From Tenacibaculum sp. M341 (GTDB lineage Bacteria; Bacteroidota; Bacteroidia; Flavobacteriales; Flavobacteriaceae): a stretch of DNA of 64,000 nt. The notes under the pieces are model-generated. The model did not search any database and was not told the DNA's origin. It was given only the letters and a program-made list of their open reading frames with translations. Below, in pieces: positions 34,649 through 43,722 of this stretch. The stretch is taken from positions 183,716 through 247,715 of the forward strand of contig NZ_SJXJ01000010.1 of the NCBI RefSeq assembly GCF_004337695.1, read 5' to 3'. A program made the position numbers and the translations under genes. Each line of letters begins with the position of its first letter. The first letter of the stretch is position 1.

Positions 34649-35137
34649 TTGGATGAAAGTATTTTAAAAAAATATATTGATGAAATTGTTGAGTTTGGAT
34701 TGAAGCCAAGTATCAATCTTTATGATGATAATGTTTTAAGATTAAAGTCTTTATTAATCAATATCTATGCAATTTTTATAGATATAAAAGTTGAAGTAGA
34801 TGACAATGAATATGAAGTGGATTTTAATTATTTATATGAAGATGTAAGAAAGAATGTTGAAAGTAACTTTCCAAAGTTAACTTATTACACAACTGTTATT
34901 GATTGTCATAAAGTAGAGTATAAAACAAATTCAAGTTCAAATTTAGACATAGATTTTTTATTAGGAGACTCCATTGATGATATTTCAGATATAATAAAAG
35001 ACTTGTTAGAGGTAAAATGGCGATTTGAAAATACAAGTAATACTGATGCTATTTGGCACTTTAATTTTTTGATGAATACACACAGTGAGCAGCATTTGGT
35101 TGATTTACTTAAGTATTTAAAAGGTTTTAAAGGTTGA
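34649..35137 (+). CDS. Uncharacterised DUF5063-like protein
   Basis: The 162-residue acidic protein starts with TTG 5 bp after the RidA gene; there is no suitable in-frame ATG. The C-terminal part, with DDISDIIKDLLEVKWRFEN and AIWHFNFLMNTHSEQHLVDLLKYLKG, resembles DUF5063 proteins (a W..F/H..H-type helical end). The resemblance is from memory. Function unknown. Confidence 0.6.
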   Translation: MDESILKKYIDEIVEFGLKPSINLYDDNVLRLKSLLINIYAIFIDIKVEVDDNEYEVDFNYLYEDVRKNVESNFPKLTYYTTVIDCHKVEYKTNSSSNLDIDFLLGDSIDDISDIIKDLLEVKWRFENTSNTDAIWHFNFLMNTHSEQHLVDLLKYLKGFKG

Positions 35138-35146
35138 TAAAACTAA

Positions 35147-35833
35147 ATGAAGTATAAAAAAGAACTAGAAGAGAAAGGTTTTTCCGTAGAAAATACTGTT
35201 TTTTCTGAAGAAGAACTTGATAGCTTTATTGATATTATTGAGAACTCTCACAAGAAGTATGCTATTAGGCAGCTTGTAAATTTTAAACCTCAATTATTAG
35301 ATTTAGTTTTCAAGAATCGACAGTTTGTTAGCTTATATCAATCAGTTTGCGATGAGAATTATTTTTTATCAAAAGCAATTTTTTTTAACAAGCCAAGCCA
35401 GTCAAATTGGTTTGTAGGATATCATCAAGACATGAGTATTAGTGTTAAGAATAAAGTTGAAAAGGATGGCTATACTAATTGGACTAGTAAGAATGGACAA
35501 TTGGGAGTAATTCCTCCAAAAGAAGTTTTAGAAAACACAATTACTTTCAGAATACATTTAGATAATACTGATGAAACAAATGGAGCTTTAAAGGTAATTC
35601 CAAAAACTCATACCAAAGGATTTATAAGAATAGATGAAAACTTTGAGAAAGAAAATCTAGGAGAAGAGTATTTGTGTAATGTAAAAAAAGGTGGAGTAAT
35701 GTTAATGAAACCTTTGTTGTTGCATGCTTCTGCAAAATCTACTTCAGAGTTTGATAGACGAGTAATTCATTTAGAGTTTTGTAATAAAGAAATACCAATG
35801 AACTGGTTAGAAAGGAAAGAGATTTGTTACTAG
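35147..35833 (+). CDS. Phytanoyl-CoA dioxygenase-family Fe(II)/2-oxoglutarate oxygenase
   Basis: The 228-residue protein has the iron-binding HxD in GYHQDMSISV (about residues 93-95), the distal His in LLLHASAKS and a following Arg (DRRVIHLEF) for 2-oxoglutarate. The segment TFRIHLDNTDETNGALKVIPKTH is typical of PhyH proteins. The substrate is unknown. It stands 9 bp behind the DUF5063-like gene and among the kynurenine genes; a role in this pathway is not indicated by its family. Confidence 0.85.
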   Translation: MKYKKELEEKGFSVENTVFSEEELDSFIDIIENSHKKYAIRQLVNFKPQLLDLVFKNRQFVSLYQSVCDENYFLSKAIFFNKPSQSNWFVGYHQDMSISVKNKVEKDGYTNWTSKNGQLGVIPPKEVLENTITFRIHLDNTDETNGALKVIPKTHTKGFIRIDENFEKENLGEEYLCNVKKGGVMLMKPLLLHASAKSTSEFDRRVIHLEFCNKEIPMNWLERKEICY

Positions 35834-36175
35834 CAATAAAAAACAATCTCGACTGTGCTCGATCTGACAAGATCAGCTTTCTCTTAGTTGACAATATGGT
35901 AGTGTTTAAGTATTCAGTTTTATGTTCTTAAATTTACATTAAAAGAGAATGTCATTGCGAACGAAACACATGTAGTGAAGCAATCTGTTAATTATTAAAC
36001 ACTAAACTAAATTTATAGAGTGGGCTAAAAAAATAATAGTTTATCTTTTTATGTCTCAAGTTCTTTATGAAACTAGCTATTCATTCAATCTCGATTGCCC
36101 TCGACCTGATATTATTGATAATAGAATATTTTAATAAGTATATAATTTCGAGTATTATTGAATTTAAAATTAAAA
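35834..36175 (+). other. Repeat-filled intergenic region
   Basis: Most of it is the dispersed repeat copy at 35847-35996. A second partial motif (ATCTCGATTGCCCTCGACCTGAT, about 36088-36110) resembles the repeat's own start at 35846. No ORF is supported. Promoter for the following gene probably lies in the last 60 bp but no consensus is clear. Confidence 0.6.
35847..35996 (+). repeat. Dispersed repeat, copy 2
   Basis: Matches the reverse complement of 10522-10668 over about 150 bp. It includes TCTCGA...TGACAAGATC at the left and GAAGCAATCTGTTAATTATT at the right, outlining the element boundaries. Confidence 0.8.
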
Positions 36176-36619
36176 ATGAAAAAAAAGATACTTAAACCAT
36201 ATGTCTTTGTTTTAATTCTGATAATTGTTACGCTATTATTTGGAGTTTACAATAAAGAAGAAGTAATAGATATAAATATTCATGACACTTATTTTGTGTT
36301 TGAAGGATTCTATTTTTCTATTTTTATTTCATTAATAATAGGATTACTAAGTTTAGGATATTGGTTTATCTTAAAAAGTAACAGAAAAATTAATTCTTGG
36401 TTAACTTATTTACACATTTCCCTAACAGTTTTAGGCGGATTGTTATATTATAAAGGAGTAATTTCTATGTATGCTGATATAATTAATTTAGCAAAGCATC
36501 ATGAATCATTTGAAATAAGTAGTATTTATATAACAGTAGGTTTTTTTACTTTTTTATTAGCTCAATTGTTATATTTAATAAATCTCTTTATAGCCTTAAT
36601 TAACAGAAAAAAAGGATGA
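36176..36619 (+). CDS. Four-TM protein with an oxidase-subunit-I-like motif
   Basis: The 147-residue protein has four membrane segments (about 8-25, 43-65, 80-98, 115-140). The loop INIHDTYFVFEGFYFSIFIS resembles the DTYFVVAHFHYVL part of cytochrome c oxidase subunit I, but the heme/copper His pair (HFH) is replaced, so it is not an oxidase. Start at ATG 36176 rather than TTG 36158. It overlaps the aldehyde dehydrogenase gene by 4 bp. Confidence 0.68.
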   Translation: MKKKILKPYVFVLILIIVTLLFGVYNKEEVIDINIHDTYFVFEGFYFSIFISLIIGLLSLGYWFILKSNRKINSWLTYLHISLTVLGGLLYYKGVISMYADIINLAKHHESFEISSIYITVGFFTFLLAQLLYLINLFIALINRKKG

Positions 36620-38070
36620 ATATAAAAAACTACATAAACGGAGCATTTTTAGCACCATTATCTGGAAATTATATTGATAATTATAATCCATCAAAAGGAG
36701 TAATTTATGGACAAATTCCAAATTCATCTAAAGAAGATGTAGAGTTAGCTTACCAAGCAGCAAAAGATGCTTATCCTTCTTGGTCTAATACAACATTAGA
36801 AGAACGAAGCTCTATTTTATCTAAAATAGCACAGCTGATAAAAGAAAAATTAGATTTTTTAGCCGAAGCAGAGGCTAAAGATAACGGAAAACCTCTTAGT
36901 TTAGCTACAGCTATTGATATACCAAGAGCATCGTCTAATTTTCAATTTTTTGCTAATGCCATCACTCAATTTTCGTCAGAGGCTTATGAGAGTTTTGGTT
37001 TAAATGCAATGAATTTTACACTCCGTCATCCAATTGGAGTTGTAGGTTGTATTTCTCCATGGAATTTACCTTTGTATTTATTTACATGGAAAATTGCTCC
37101 TGCTATTGCTGCCGGAAATTGTGTGGTAGCAAAACCAAGTGAAGTAACTCCAATGACAGCTTATTTATTAGGAGAAATTTGTAACGAAGCGGGGTTGCCA
37201 AAAGGAGTTTTAAATATTGTTCACGGATTAGGAACTACTACTGGGCAAGCAATTATTGAGCATCCAAATATTAAAGCAATTTCATTTACAGGAGGAAGCA
37301 CTACTGGTGCTCATATTGCCAGAACAGCTGCACCAATGTTTAAAAAATTGTCTTTAGAATTGGGAGGCAAAAATCCAAATATCATTTTTGCCGATTGTAA
37401 TTATAACGAAATGTTAGCAACAACAGTTCGCTCTTCATTTGCCAATCAAGGTCAAATTTGCTTATGTGGGAGTAGAATTTTTGTAGAAGAATCAATCTAC
37501 GAAAGATTTAAGAAAGATTTTATTCAGAAAGTATCAGAATTAAAGGTAGGAAATCCATTTGATGAAGATACAAATGTAGGAGCATTGGTTTCTAAGGCGC
37601 ATTTAGAAAAAGTAATTTCATACATAAATATAGCTGAGGAAGAAGGAGGGAGAATACTTTTTGGAGGTAAAAAAGTAGAGGTTATTGGTAGCGAGCAAGG
37701 ATATTATTTACAGCCAACAATTATTGAAGTGACTGACAATAAATGTAAATTAAATCAAGAAGAAATATTTGGTCCAATAGTTACAATAATGCCTTTTAAA
37801 ACAGAAGCAGAAGTATTACAAATGGCTAATGATGTTACTTATGGACTTTCCGCTACTTTATGGACAAATAATTTAAATAGAACCATGCAAATGACCAAGC
37901 AAATTGAAGCAGGTATTGTTTGGGTGAATACATGGTTATTAAGAGATTTGAGAACTCCGTTTGGAGGTATGAAAAATAGTGGAGTGGGTAGAGAAGGTGG
38001 TTTTGAAGCTTTACGCTTTTTTACAGAACCTAAGAATGTTTGTATAAAAGCCTATCCCAACCCTTCCTAA
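36616..38070 (+). CDS. 2-aminomuconic 6-semialdehyde dehydrogenase (ALDH8-like)
   Basis: The 484-residue NAD-dependent aldehyde dehydrogenase has SPWNLPLYLFTWKIAPAIAAGN, the Glu of LELGGKNPNIIF, the catalytic Cys in FANQGQICLCGSRI and the closing FGGMKNSGVGREGG. Similarity to the ALDH8A1/2-aminomuconic-semialdehyde class is suggested by sequence flavour and strongly by context between the kynurenine genes: ACMSD (48209) makes the substrate and the RidA protein (34239) uses the product. Family certain, substrate inferred. Confidence 0.88.
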   Translation: MNIKNYINGAFLAPLSGNYIDNYNPSKGVIYGQIPNSSKEDVELAYQAAKDAYPSWSNTTLEERSSILSKIAQLIKEKLDFLAEAEAKDNGKPLSLATAIDIPRASSNFQFFANAITQFSSEAYESFGLNAMNFTLRHPIGVVGCISPWNLPLYLFTWKIAPAIAAGNCVVAKPSEVTPMTAYLLGEICNEAGLPKGVLNIVHGLGTTTGQAIIEHPNIKAISFTGGSTTGAHIARTAAPMFKKLSLELGGKNPNIIFADCNYNEMLATTVRSSFANQGQICLCGSRIFVEESIYERFKKDFIQKVSELKVGNPFDEDTNVGALVSKAHLEKVISYINIAEEEGGRILFGGKKVEVIGSEQGYYLQPTIIEVTDNKCKLNQEEIFGPIVTIMPFKTEAEVLQMANDVTYGLSATLWTNNLNRTMQMTKQIEAGIVWVNTWLLRDLRTPFGGMKNSGVGREGGFEALRFFTEPKNVCIKAYPNPS

Positions 38071-38165
38071 GTTAGGCAGTGAAAATTATTGTGATAAAAG
38101 AATCAATCAAGAGTATATATTATAAAAACTAATAAATAAAACTTTCATTTACCCAGATGAGAGTT

Positions 38166-38193
38166 CCTCCCTTCTGGGGAGGTTAGTAAGGGC
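38166..38193 (+). repeat. REP-like palindromic repeat, intergenic copy
   Basis: CCTCCCTTCTGGGGAGG with a following GTTAGTAAGGGC is a diverged copy of the element at 33217-33245. It lies in the 206-bp gap before the SDR gene. Confidence 0.65.
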
Positions 38194-38276
38194 AAAAGCA
38201 AAGAATCTAGAAAAGAGAATCAAGAAAAGAGAAAAATCTCTGTTATCTATTCTCTTCTCTCTTATCTAAAAAAAGA

Positions 38277-39068
38277 ATGGATTTACATTTACAAAATAAA
38301 AACGCATTAGTTTGCGGAAGTACACAAGGAATAGGAAAAGCATCAGCATTAATTTTAGCTAAAGAAGGAGCTAGTGTAACTTTAGTTGCTCGTAATGAAG
38401 AAAAGTTAAAAGCAGTTCTTAAAGAAATTAATGAAACATGTGATGTAAAAGAAGATCAAAGGCATGGTTATATTGTTGCAGACTTTTCTAATCCGGAAGA
38501 ATTAAAAGACAAAATAGCTGCTTCTGCTTTAAATTACCATATTTTAATAAATAACACTGGAGGACCAGCTGGAGGACCAATTTTTAATGCACAGGTTGAA
38601 GAATTTGAAAAAGCATTTACGCAGCATTTAAAATGCAATCATGTATTAACTCAAGCTGTGGTTCCATTTATGAAAAATGAATCTTACGGTAGAATTATCA
38701 ATATTATTTCAACTTCGGTAAAACAGCCTTTAGATGGATTAGGAGTATCTAATACCATTAGAGGAGCAGTAGCCAATTGGTCTAAAACCATGGCTAATGA
38801 GTTAGGGCAATTTGGAATAACAGTGAATAATGTGTTACCAGGAGCAACAGCCACAGGAAGATTAAAAGAGATTATTGATAACAAAGCTAAAAAAACGGGT
38901 AAATCTGTAGAAGAAATTACGGAAACTATGCAAAATGCATCACCAGCAAAACGTTTTGCAAAACCAGAAGAGGTAGCAGATGCTGTAGCGTTTTTAGCAA
39001 GTGAAAGAGCTAGTTTTATTAATGGAATAAATGTGCCTGTAGACGGAGGCAGAACGAAAAGTTTATAA
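38277..39068 (+). CDS. SDR-family protein with altered active site
   Basis: The 263-residue short-chain dehydrogenase has the cofactor motif GSTQGIG (14-20) and NNTGG (92-96). The catalytic Ser position is S145 in IISTS, but the Tyr and Lys of YxxxK are replaced by Ser158 and Arg162 (GVSNTIRGA). This variant occurs in a subfamily of FabG-like SDRs whose chemistry is unclear. Following the ALDH gene, it may reduce or isomerise an aminomuconate-derived intermediate, which is inference. A hairpin terminator follows directly. Confidence 0.85.
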   Translation: MDLHLQNKNALVCGSTQGIGKASALILAKEGASVTLVARNEEKLKAVLKEINETCDVKEDQRHGYIVADFSNPEELKDKIAASALNYHILINNTGGPAGGPIFNAQVEEFEKAFTQHLKCNHVLTQAVVPFMKNESYGRIINIISTSVKQPLDGLGVSNTIRGAVANWSKTMANELGQFGITVNNVLPGATATGRLKEIIDNKAKKTGKSVEEITETMQNASPAKRFAKPEEVADAVAFLASERASFINGINVPVDGGRTKSL

Positions 39069-39072
39069 AGGT

Positions 39073-39101
39073 AAAAACCCGTTTTTATAAATAAGGTTTT
39101 T
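39073..39101 (+). terminator. Terminator after the SDR gene
   Basis: AAAAACC (39073-39079) pairs with GGTTTTT (39095-39101), 5 bp after the stop codon. The stem is short and A-T rich, so efficiency is uncertain. Confidence 0.55.
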
Positions 39102-39194
39102 CCTCTTCCTTTTTAAAGTAAAACACTTGGTGTTTACAATAGTATCAAACTTAGTTTTGAAAACTCAAAAACTAACTATTATGCCAAGAAAAGA

Positions 39195-39464
39195 ATGTTA
39201 CAAACAAGAGTTTCTTATTTGGGAACTTGTAAAAGATGGGGAATTCCATATTCTTGTAGAAAAACAAAACTAACTATTAAATGGGTATGTAATTTTAATC
39301 ATTTAAAAGAATACCGATGGGGTGTTTTTTGTTATTCAGTAGGATGTGAAAACGGTAAACAATACAAATGGTACGCACCTTGTTTAAATGTATTTGGAAC
39401 AGAAGATTTTTTTAATATTGAAATGTATTTTGATGAAGAAAAAAAATCAACGGGTAGTTGTTAA
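39195..39464 (+). CDS. Small Cys/Trp-rich protein of unknown function
   Basis: The 89-residue ORF has six or more cysteines and several Trp, no signal peptide and no known family. A second ATG frame opens at 39181 and runs for 30 codons (MPRKECYKQEFL...), so the real start or even a frameshift is open. The sequence AAACTAACTATT occurs twice around the two possible starts. Confidence in a functional product is modest. Confidence 0.4.
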   Translation: MLQTRVSYLGTCKRWGIPYSCRKTKLTIKWVCNFNHLKEYRWGVFCYSVGCENGKQYKWYAPCLNVFGTEDFFNIEMYFDEEKKSTGSC

Positions 39465-39493
39465 CTATGTTGTTACTAAAAATTAAACTAAAA

Positions 39494-39523
39494 AACCTAG
39501 AATTACACTGTAAATTCTAGGTT
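39494..39523. terminator. Bidirectional terminator
   Basis: A perfect 11-bp stem (39494-39504 with 39513-39523). A T-rich tail on the + strand and an A run before it (T run on the - strand) serve the small ORF and the convergent acylase gene. Confidence 0.85.
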
Positions 39524-39580
39524 ATTTTATAATATTAAGGAAATAAGTTTTTACTTTCTTAAAAGTTGCTAAACTTTAAA

Positions 39581-41941
39581 TTATTCAAGTGTAAGTTCGA
39601 ATTTAGCATTTTCTAAAACTTTATCTTTTGAAATCCAATAAGGAATCCAATCGCCTTTATCCCATTTTTTTAATTGTGATTTATAATATGGATGAAATAC
39701 TCTAGCAGAGTTTCCTCCAGCTATGATTCCCATAATTTTTTCATTGTCATTCATATCAGCAATCATTCTAAAAGAACTGAACCAAGAAGTTTCATAAGTG
39801 TGTTCTTTGTTTTTTACAAAACCACCTCTATTAATTGTTTGGTTAGAACCTGCTTTGGGTAACAATTCGCCTCCTAAAAGTTCTTTTCCAAAACCTTTGG
39901 TTCTTAACGGGCTTACAAAATTTACAGTATGCAGTTTACCCCAAGTCCAGTTTTTAGTATCTGCTCCAAATCTTTCAGTTAAAATTTTATCAGTAGTCAT
40001 TCCTGCAGCTATAATTAAATCAGCCAATGTTTCTTTCTCTGGAGTTTTAATATTGTCAATGAAGCGATGATTGGTAAGTATCATTTGATCAATTCTTTGA
40101 TTCCAGTAATAAAGATTGTCCCAATACATTTCTTCAACCTCATCAGGTAATTCATCATCTAAAATAAGATAGCCAAGTTCATTGTATAGCATTGTGTATA
40201 CACTTGCGCCAACCTCATCTATGTCTTCTTTAAGATTCCATGAACTCAAAATATCAGCTAACTTTTTAGTTTTTTCATTTTTACTAAGAGCAGCTACAAA
40301 TAATGGGTTTAACTTTTTTGCTTGTAAATTTTTTACATCAAATAATAGTTTCCATAATTCATCAGCATTATATTTCTTATTTGAAGAAAATAATTCTATT
40401 AATCTTTCATACCTGTAGAATGGTGAAAAGTGATTTGAATAAAAATAAGGATAATCATCTGGTCTTGTATCATGATTTGCAGTTCCAAGCCAACCTTTTT
40501 CAGGATTAATAGTATGAGGTAGTTCTTCTTTAGGAATAAATCCCATCCAATTATCACCATCTTTAGTTGGTTGTGGATAATTTCCATTCGCATTTTTTCT
40601 GATAGGTACTAATCCGGTTGATTGATGGGCAATATTTCCGTCTACATCAGCAAAAACATAATTGTAAAACATATTATCCATACCACTCAAAGCTTTTCTA
40701 AAATCAGTAACATTTTTAGCTTCTAACATTCCAATTTGCCCTATAGTACTACTTTTGGTTTCTGCCAACGACCATCTTTGACTGATCACATCATTGGTAA
40801 GTATATTAAATATTGGAAAATCAGAAACGATGGGACCTCTTGAGGTAGATCTAATTGTTAATTCAAGAGCAGTAGTATCTTTTATATTGATAGTTTCTTT
40901 ACGAACTGTAAAAGGTGTTTTTTTTCCTTCCTCAATATAAGAGTCACCGTCAATTTCTTCTATAAATAAATCTTGACTATCACCATAAGCATTGGTAACA
41001 CCAAATGATACAAATTCATTTCTACCAGAAAGTAAACCAGGTATACCAGGAGTAGCAATTCCTACAGCTTTAAATTCAGGACAAATTAATCCGATAGGAT
41101 AAAAAAGTCCGGGAAGAATTCGTGAATCTACATGTGGGTCGTTAGCTAAAATCGGTTTTCCTGATGTTGATTTTTCGCTAGAAATAATCCAGTTATTAGA
41201 ACCTAATTTAGGATAAGGAATCATTGGTAACGGAAGTTTTTGATATGCTACATTCTTTTCAGCAGCAACTGGTGTTACCCTTTTAATAGAATCTAATTTT
41301 AAAGGTTTCGTTCTATCTAAATTAATTGAAAGCGGTAATAATTCTGAAGCATTTTCAAAAAGAGAAGATAAATTATGACTAATAATTTCATCATCCATAT
41401 TTTGTGCTTGAAATAATCCCACAAAATGTACTACAGATAAAATATCTATTGGTTCTAACTTTTTTGGAGTAATGTTTAATAAACCTACTTCAAGCGGATA
41501 CTCATCTTTACCAACTCTTAAGTATTCATTAAATCCTTCACAGTACCAAGTTAAAGCCTCTTTTGTTTCTGCATTTAAGTATTGATAACTTCTTTTTGCA
41601 TTTCCATAAATATCTAAAACTCTAACTTTAATATCTGAGTTTAACATTACAGGTCCTATTAATTCTGCTGCTTTACCTTGTATAATAGCTCTATAAAATT
41701 CTATTTGAAAAAGTCTGTCTTGAGCAATTACAAAGCCTTGACCTCTTAACACATCTGCCTTATTTTCTGCAATTACGTACGGAACTCCATATGTATCTCT
41801 AATTATTTTTATTGGACGATCGTTTACAGTAATTTCAAATTTTCCTTCTTGCTTAAAATTATTACTATTCTTAACCCAGAAGAAAGCAATAACAGCTAAC
41901 AATAAAAGGAATGAAATAGTAATTAATATTTTTTTCTTCAT
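39581..41941 (-). CDS. Penicillin-acylase-family (Ntn) hydrolase
   Basis: The 786-residue precursor has an N-terminal membrane/signal segment (5-23) and an alpha chain with IRDTYGVPYVIAENKADVLRGQGFVIAQDRLFQ. The autocatalytic cleavage site is before the Ser of LGSNNWIISSEKSTSG (about residue 249), which becomes the N-terminal nucleophile of the beta chain; LANDPHVDSRILPG follows. The family hydrolyses amides such as beta-lactam side chains or acyl-homoserine lactones. The natural substrate is unknown. It is monocistronic, ending at a bidirectional terminator. Confidence 0.92.
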   Translation of the reverse strand: MKKKILITISFLLLLAVIAFFWVKNSNNFKQEGKFEITVNDRPIKIIRDTYGVPYVIAENKADVLRGQGFVIAQDRLFQIEFYRAIIQGKAAELIGPVMLNSDIKVRVLDIYGNAKRSYQYLNAETKEALTWYCEGFNEYLRVGKDEYPLEVGLLNITPKKLEPIDILSVVHFVGLFQAQNMDDEIISHNLSSLFENASELLPLSINLDRTKPLKLDSIKRVTPVAAEKNVAYQKLPLPMIPYPKLGSNNWIISSEKSTSGKPILANDPHVDSRILPGLFYPIGLICPEFKAVGIATPGIPGLLSGRNEFVSFGVTNAYGDSQDLFIEEIDGDSYIEEGKKTPFTVRKETINIKDTTALELTIRSTSRGPIVSDFPIFNILTNDVISQRWSLAETKSSTIGQIGMLEAKNVTDFRKALSGMDNMFYNYVFADVDGNIAHQSTGLVPIRKNANGNYPQPTKDGDNWMGFIPKEELPHTINPEKGWLGTANHDTRPDDYPYFYSNHFSPFYRYERLIELFSSNKKYNADELWKLLFDVKNLQAKKLNPLFVAALSKNEKTKKLADILSSWNLKEDIDEVGASVYTMLYNELGYLILDDELPDEVEEMYWDNLYYWNQRIDQMILTNHRFIDNIKTPEKETLADLIIAAGMTTDKILTERFGADTKNWTWGKLHTVNFVSPLRTKGFGKELLGGELLPKAGSNQTINRGGFVKNKEHTYETSWFSSFRMIADMNDNEKIMGIIAGGNSARVFHPYYKSQLKKWDKGDWIPYWISKDKVLENAKFELTLE

Positions 41942-42091
41942 TTGATGCGGTATAAAAATGTTATACTGGTTTGGTTTGTTGTAATTTAAATAATGCTTAA
42001 ATATACAAGTTAATTATGATTATTAAATATTCATAGAGAAGCATTGGTGTTTTCAATAATTGTGATATCATATTAAAAGAAGTTATACCAT

Positions 42092-42122
42092 AAAAAAAGC
42101 AGCGTTTTTTTGACGCTGCTTT
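42092..42122 (-). terminator. Terminator of the GH16 gene pair
   Basis: A 10-bp G+C-rich stem (42096-42105 with 42113-42122) whose T run lies on the - strand, 25 bp after the stop codon of the proximal GH16 gene. Confidence 0.88.
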
Positions 42123-42147
42123 TCATTTATGATATGATGAGAACTTC

Positions 42148-43710
42148 TTATTTATTAATGATGATCTGTTTTGATATTTTTTTATCTTCAGATGATATAA
42201 AATAAGTACCAGATTCTAGTTGTTTCAAGTCTAAAATTACTTTTCCGTTTAGAACTTCTGTAGTTACTTTTTGTACAGTAGCACCTAAAATATTTACAAT
42301 GTTAAATACTTGTTTTTTGTTATCTAATCCAGAGATAGTAAGAATACCATTTGATGGATTTGGATATACAGAAATGAATTCTTCTTGTGGAGCGGTTTTT
42401 AAAGTTGTCAACGTTTGTTTAGAGGTTACTTCCTGCTTTAAAGCGTTTGTTGTATTCACATCTTTAAAAATCCATTGGGTGTAATTACCTGACCAGGTAG
42501 TAGGGCGCTGCTCTAAGTTACTTGGCAAAGCATACTTTACAGGACGAAAATACATTCCTGTTTTTCTGTTTTGTAAGTAAAAGTATCCATTAGAACTAGG
42601 AACTTTTTTCCACTGTGTATAATACCCCAAATATGTATTAGGTACTTGTTGTATAACACTAGGATTAGTATCATTAAATGGACGGAAAAATAAATTAGTA
42701 GCTACATTTTTAAGATGGAAATATCCGTTTCCAGAATTAATCATTGTCCATTTTACAGCATTAGAAGTTGTGTTAGCATTTTCCATTTTAAGTCCAGAAA
42801 AAAGAGCAGTACCATTCGCACTAATTTTACCACCAGTTTCTTTATTAACTATGTAAAAACTATCATTATTACTAGTATCGTCCACTAACTTCCATGATCT
42901 AGTCCAATCATAATAGGTCGTTCTATCTTCAAAAGAACCGTTAATACCATCACTACCAGCTTTAGGAGGATTCCAATCATAAGTTTCCACAACCATGCGT
43001 AAATACATATCTATATTAAAGTTAGCTGGAGGAGTAATGCTGTACACAAATTTGTTATCTAAATAAAAAAGTAACTCAGTTGCACTTTTCCACCAAACAC
43101 CATAAATATGATATCCTTCGTAACTATTTCTACCCAATGCTGCTTTATTGCCTTTTGAACCTATAGGAGTATTATTACAAGATGTATTTCTACTATGAGT
43201 GTTAGAATTCATTTGTTTAATAGTGTTGTTAATCCAATTAGCACCACCAGTATTGGTTCCAACAGTTTCAGTAATGTCTAATTCGGTAACTCTTGCATCA
43301 CAACCTGAGTTATCACTACGTTTGTTGATAAGCCAAAAAGTAGAAGACATAAACGTTTTATTAGCTTTCATTTTTGTTTCAAAATAGCCATAAGTAGTTT
43401 TGTTTTTACTTCTAACTAACGCACCTTGGTGTGTGTAATTTCCTTGTGGACTAGGCAATAAGCCAGCGGTAAGCCTTAAATTACCATCAGCAATAGTAAC
43501 TGCATTTTTAGTAAATAAGCCAGGTACTCTTCCTGCCCACTGTGGAGATTGATTGTCCCATTTACTAAAATCTAGTGACGAGCCATTAAATTCGTCAGAC
43601 ATGTTCTCAATTTTTTGCCACTTTTTTCCTGACGGAGGAGTAGGTTGAGCAATTACTTGTGTTATTACTAAAAGCGTAATTAAAATAGATAAGGAGGTTA
43701 ATCTTTTCAT
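42148..43710 (-). CDS. GH16 galactanase-type hydrolase with lectin and T9SS modules
   Basis: The 520-residue exported enzyme has a signal peptide (1-21) and a GH16 domain (about 28-280) with catalytic ELDITE (E143 nucleophile, D145, E148 acid/base) and TYGYFETKMKAN. A ricin-B/beta-trefoil-like domain follows (about 287-405, FYIVNKETGGKISANG), then a type IX secretion sorting domain (about 440-520, VYPNPSNGILTISGL... ending KQIIINK). The GH16 style resembles agarases/porphyranases that cleave red-algal galactans; exact substrate is not readable. 12 bp behind the second GH16 gene, so co-transcribed. Confidence 0.9.
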   Translation of the reverse strand: MKRLTSLSILITLLVITQVIAQPTPPSGKKWQKIENMSDEFNGSSLDFSKWDNQSPQWAGRVPGLFTKNAVTIADGNLRLTAGLLPSPQGNYTHQGALVRSKNKTTYGYFETKMKANKTFMSSTFWLINKRSDNSGCDARVTELDITETVGTNTGGANWINNTIKQMNSNTHSRNTSCNNTPIGSKGNKAALGRNSYEGYHIYGVWWKSATELLFYLDNKFVYSITPPANFNIDMYLRMVVETYDWNPPKAGSDGINGSFEDRTTYYDWTRSWKLVDDTSNNDSFYIVNKETGGKISANGTALFSGLKMENANTTSNAVKWTMINSGNGYFHLKNVATNLFFRPFNDTNPSVIQQVPNTYLGYYTQWKKVPSSNGYFYLQNRKTGMYFRPVKYALPSNLEQRPTTWSGNYTQWIFKDVNTTNALKQEVTSKQTLTTLKTAPQEEFISVYPNPSNGILTISGLDNKKQVFNIVNILGATVQKVTTEVLNGKVILDLKQLESGTYFISSEDKKISKQIIINK

Positions 43711-43722
43711 TTGGTTAAGGTT

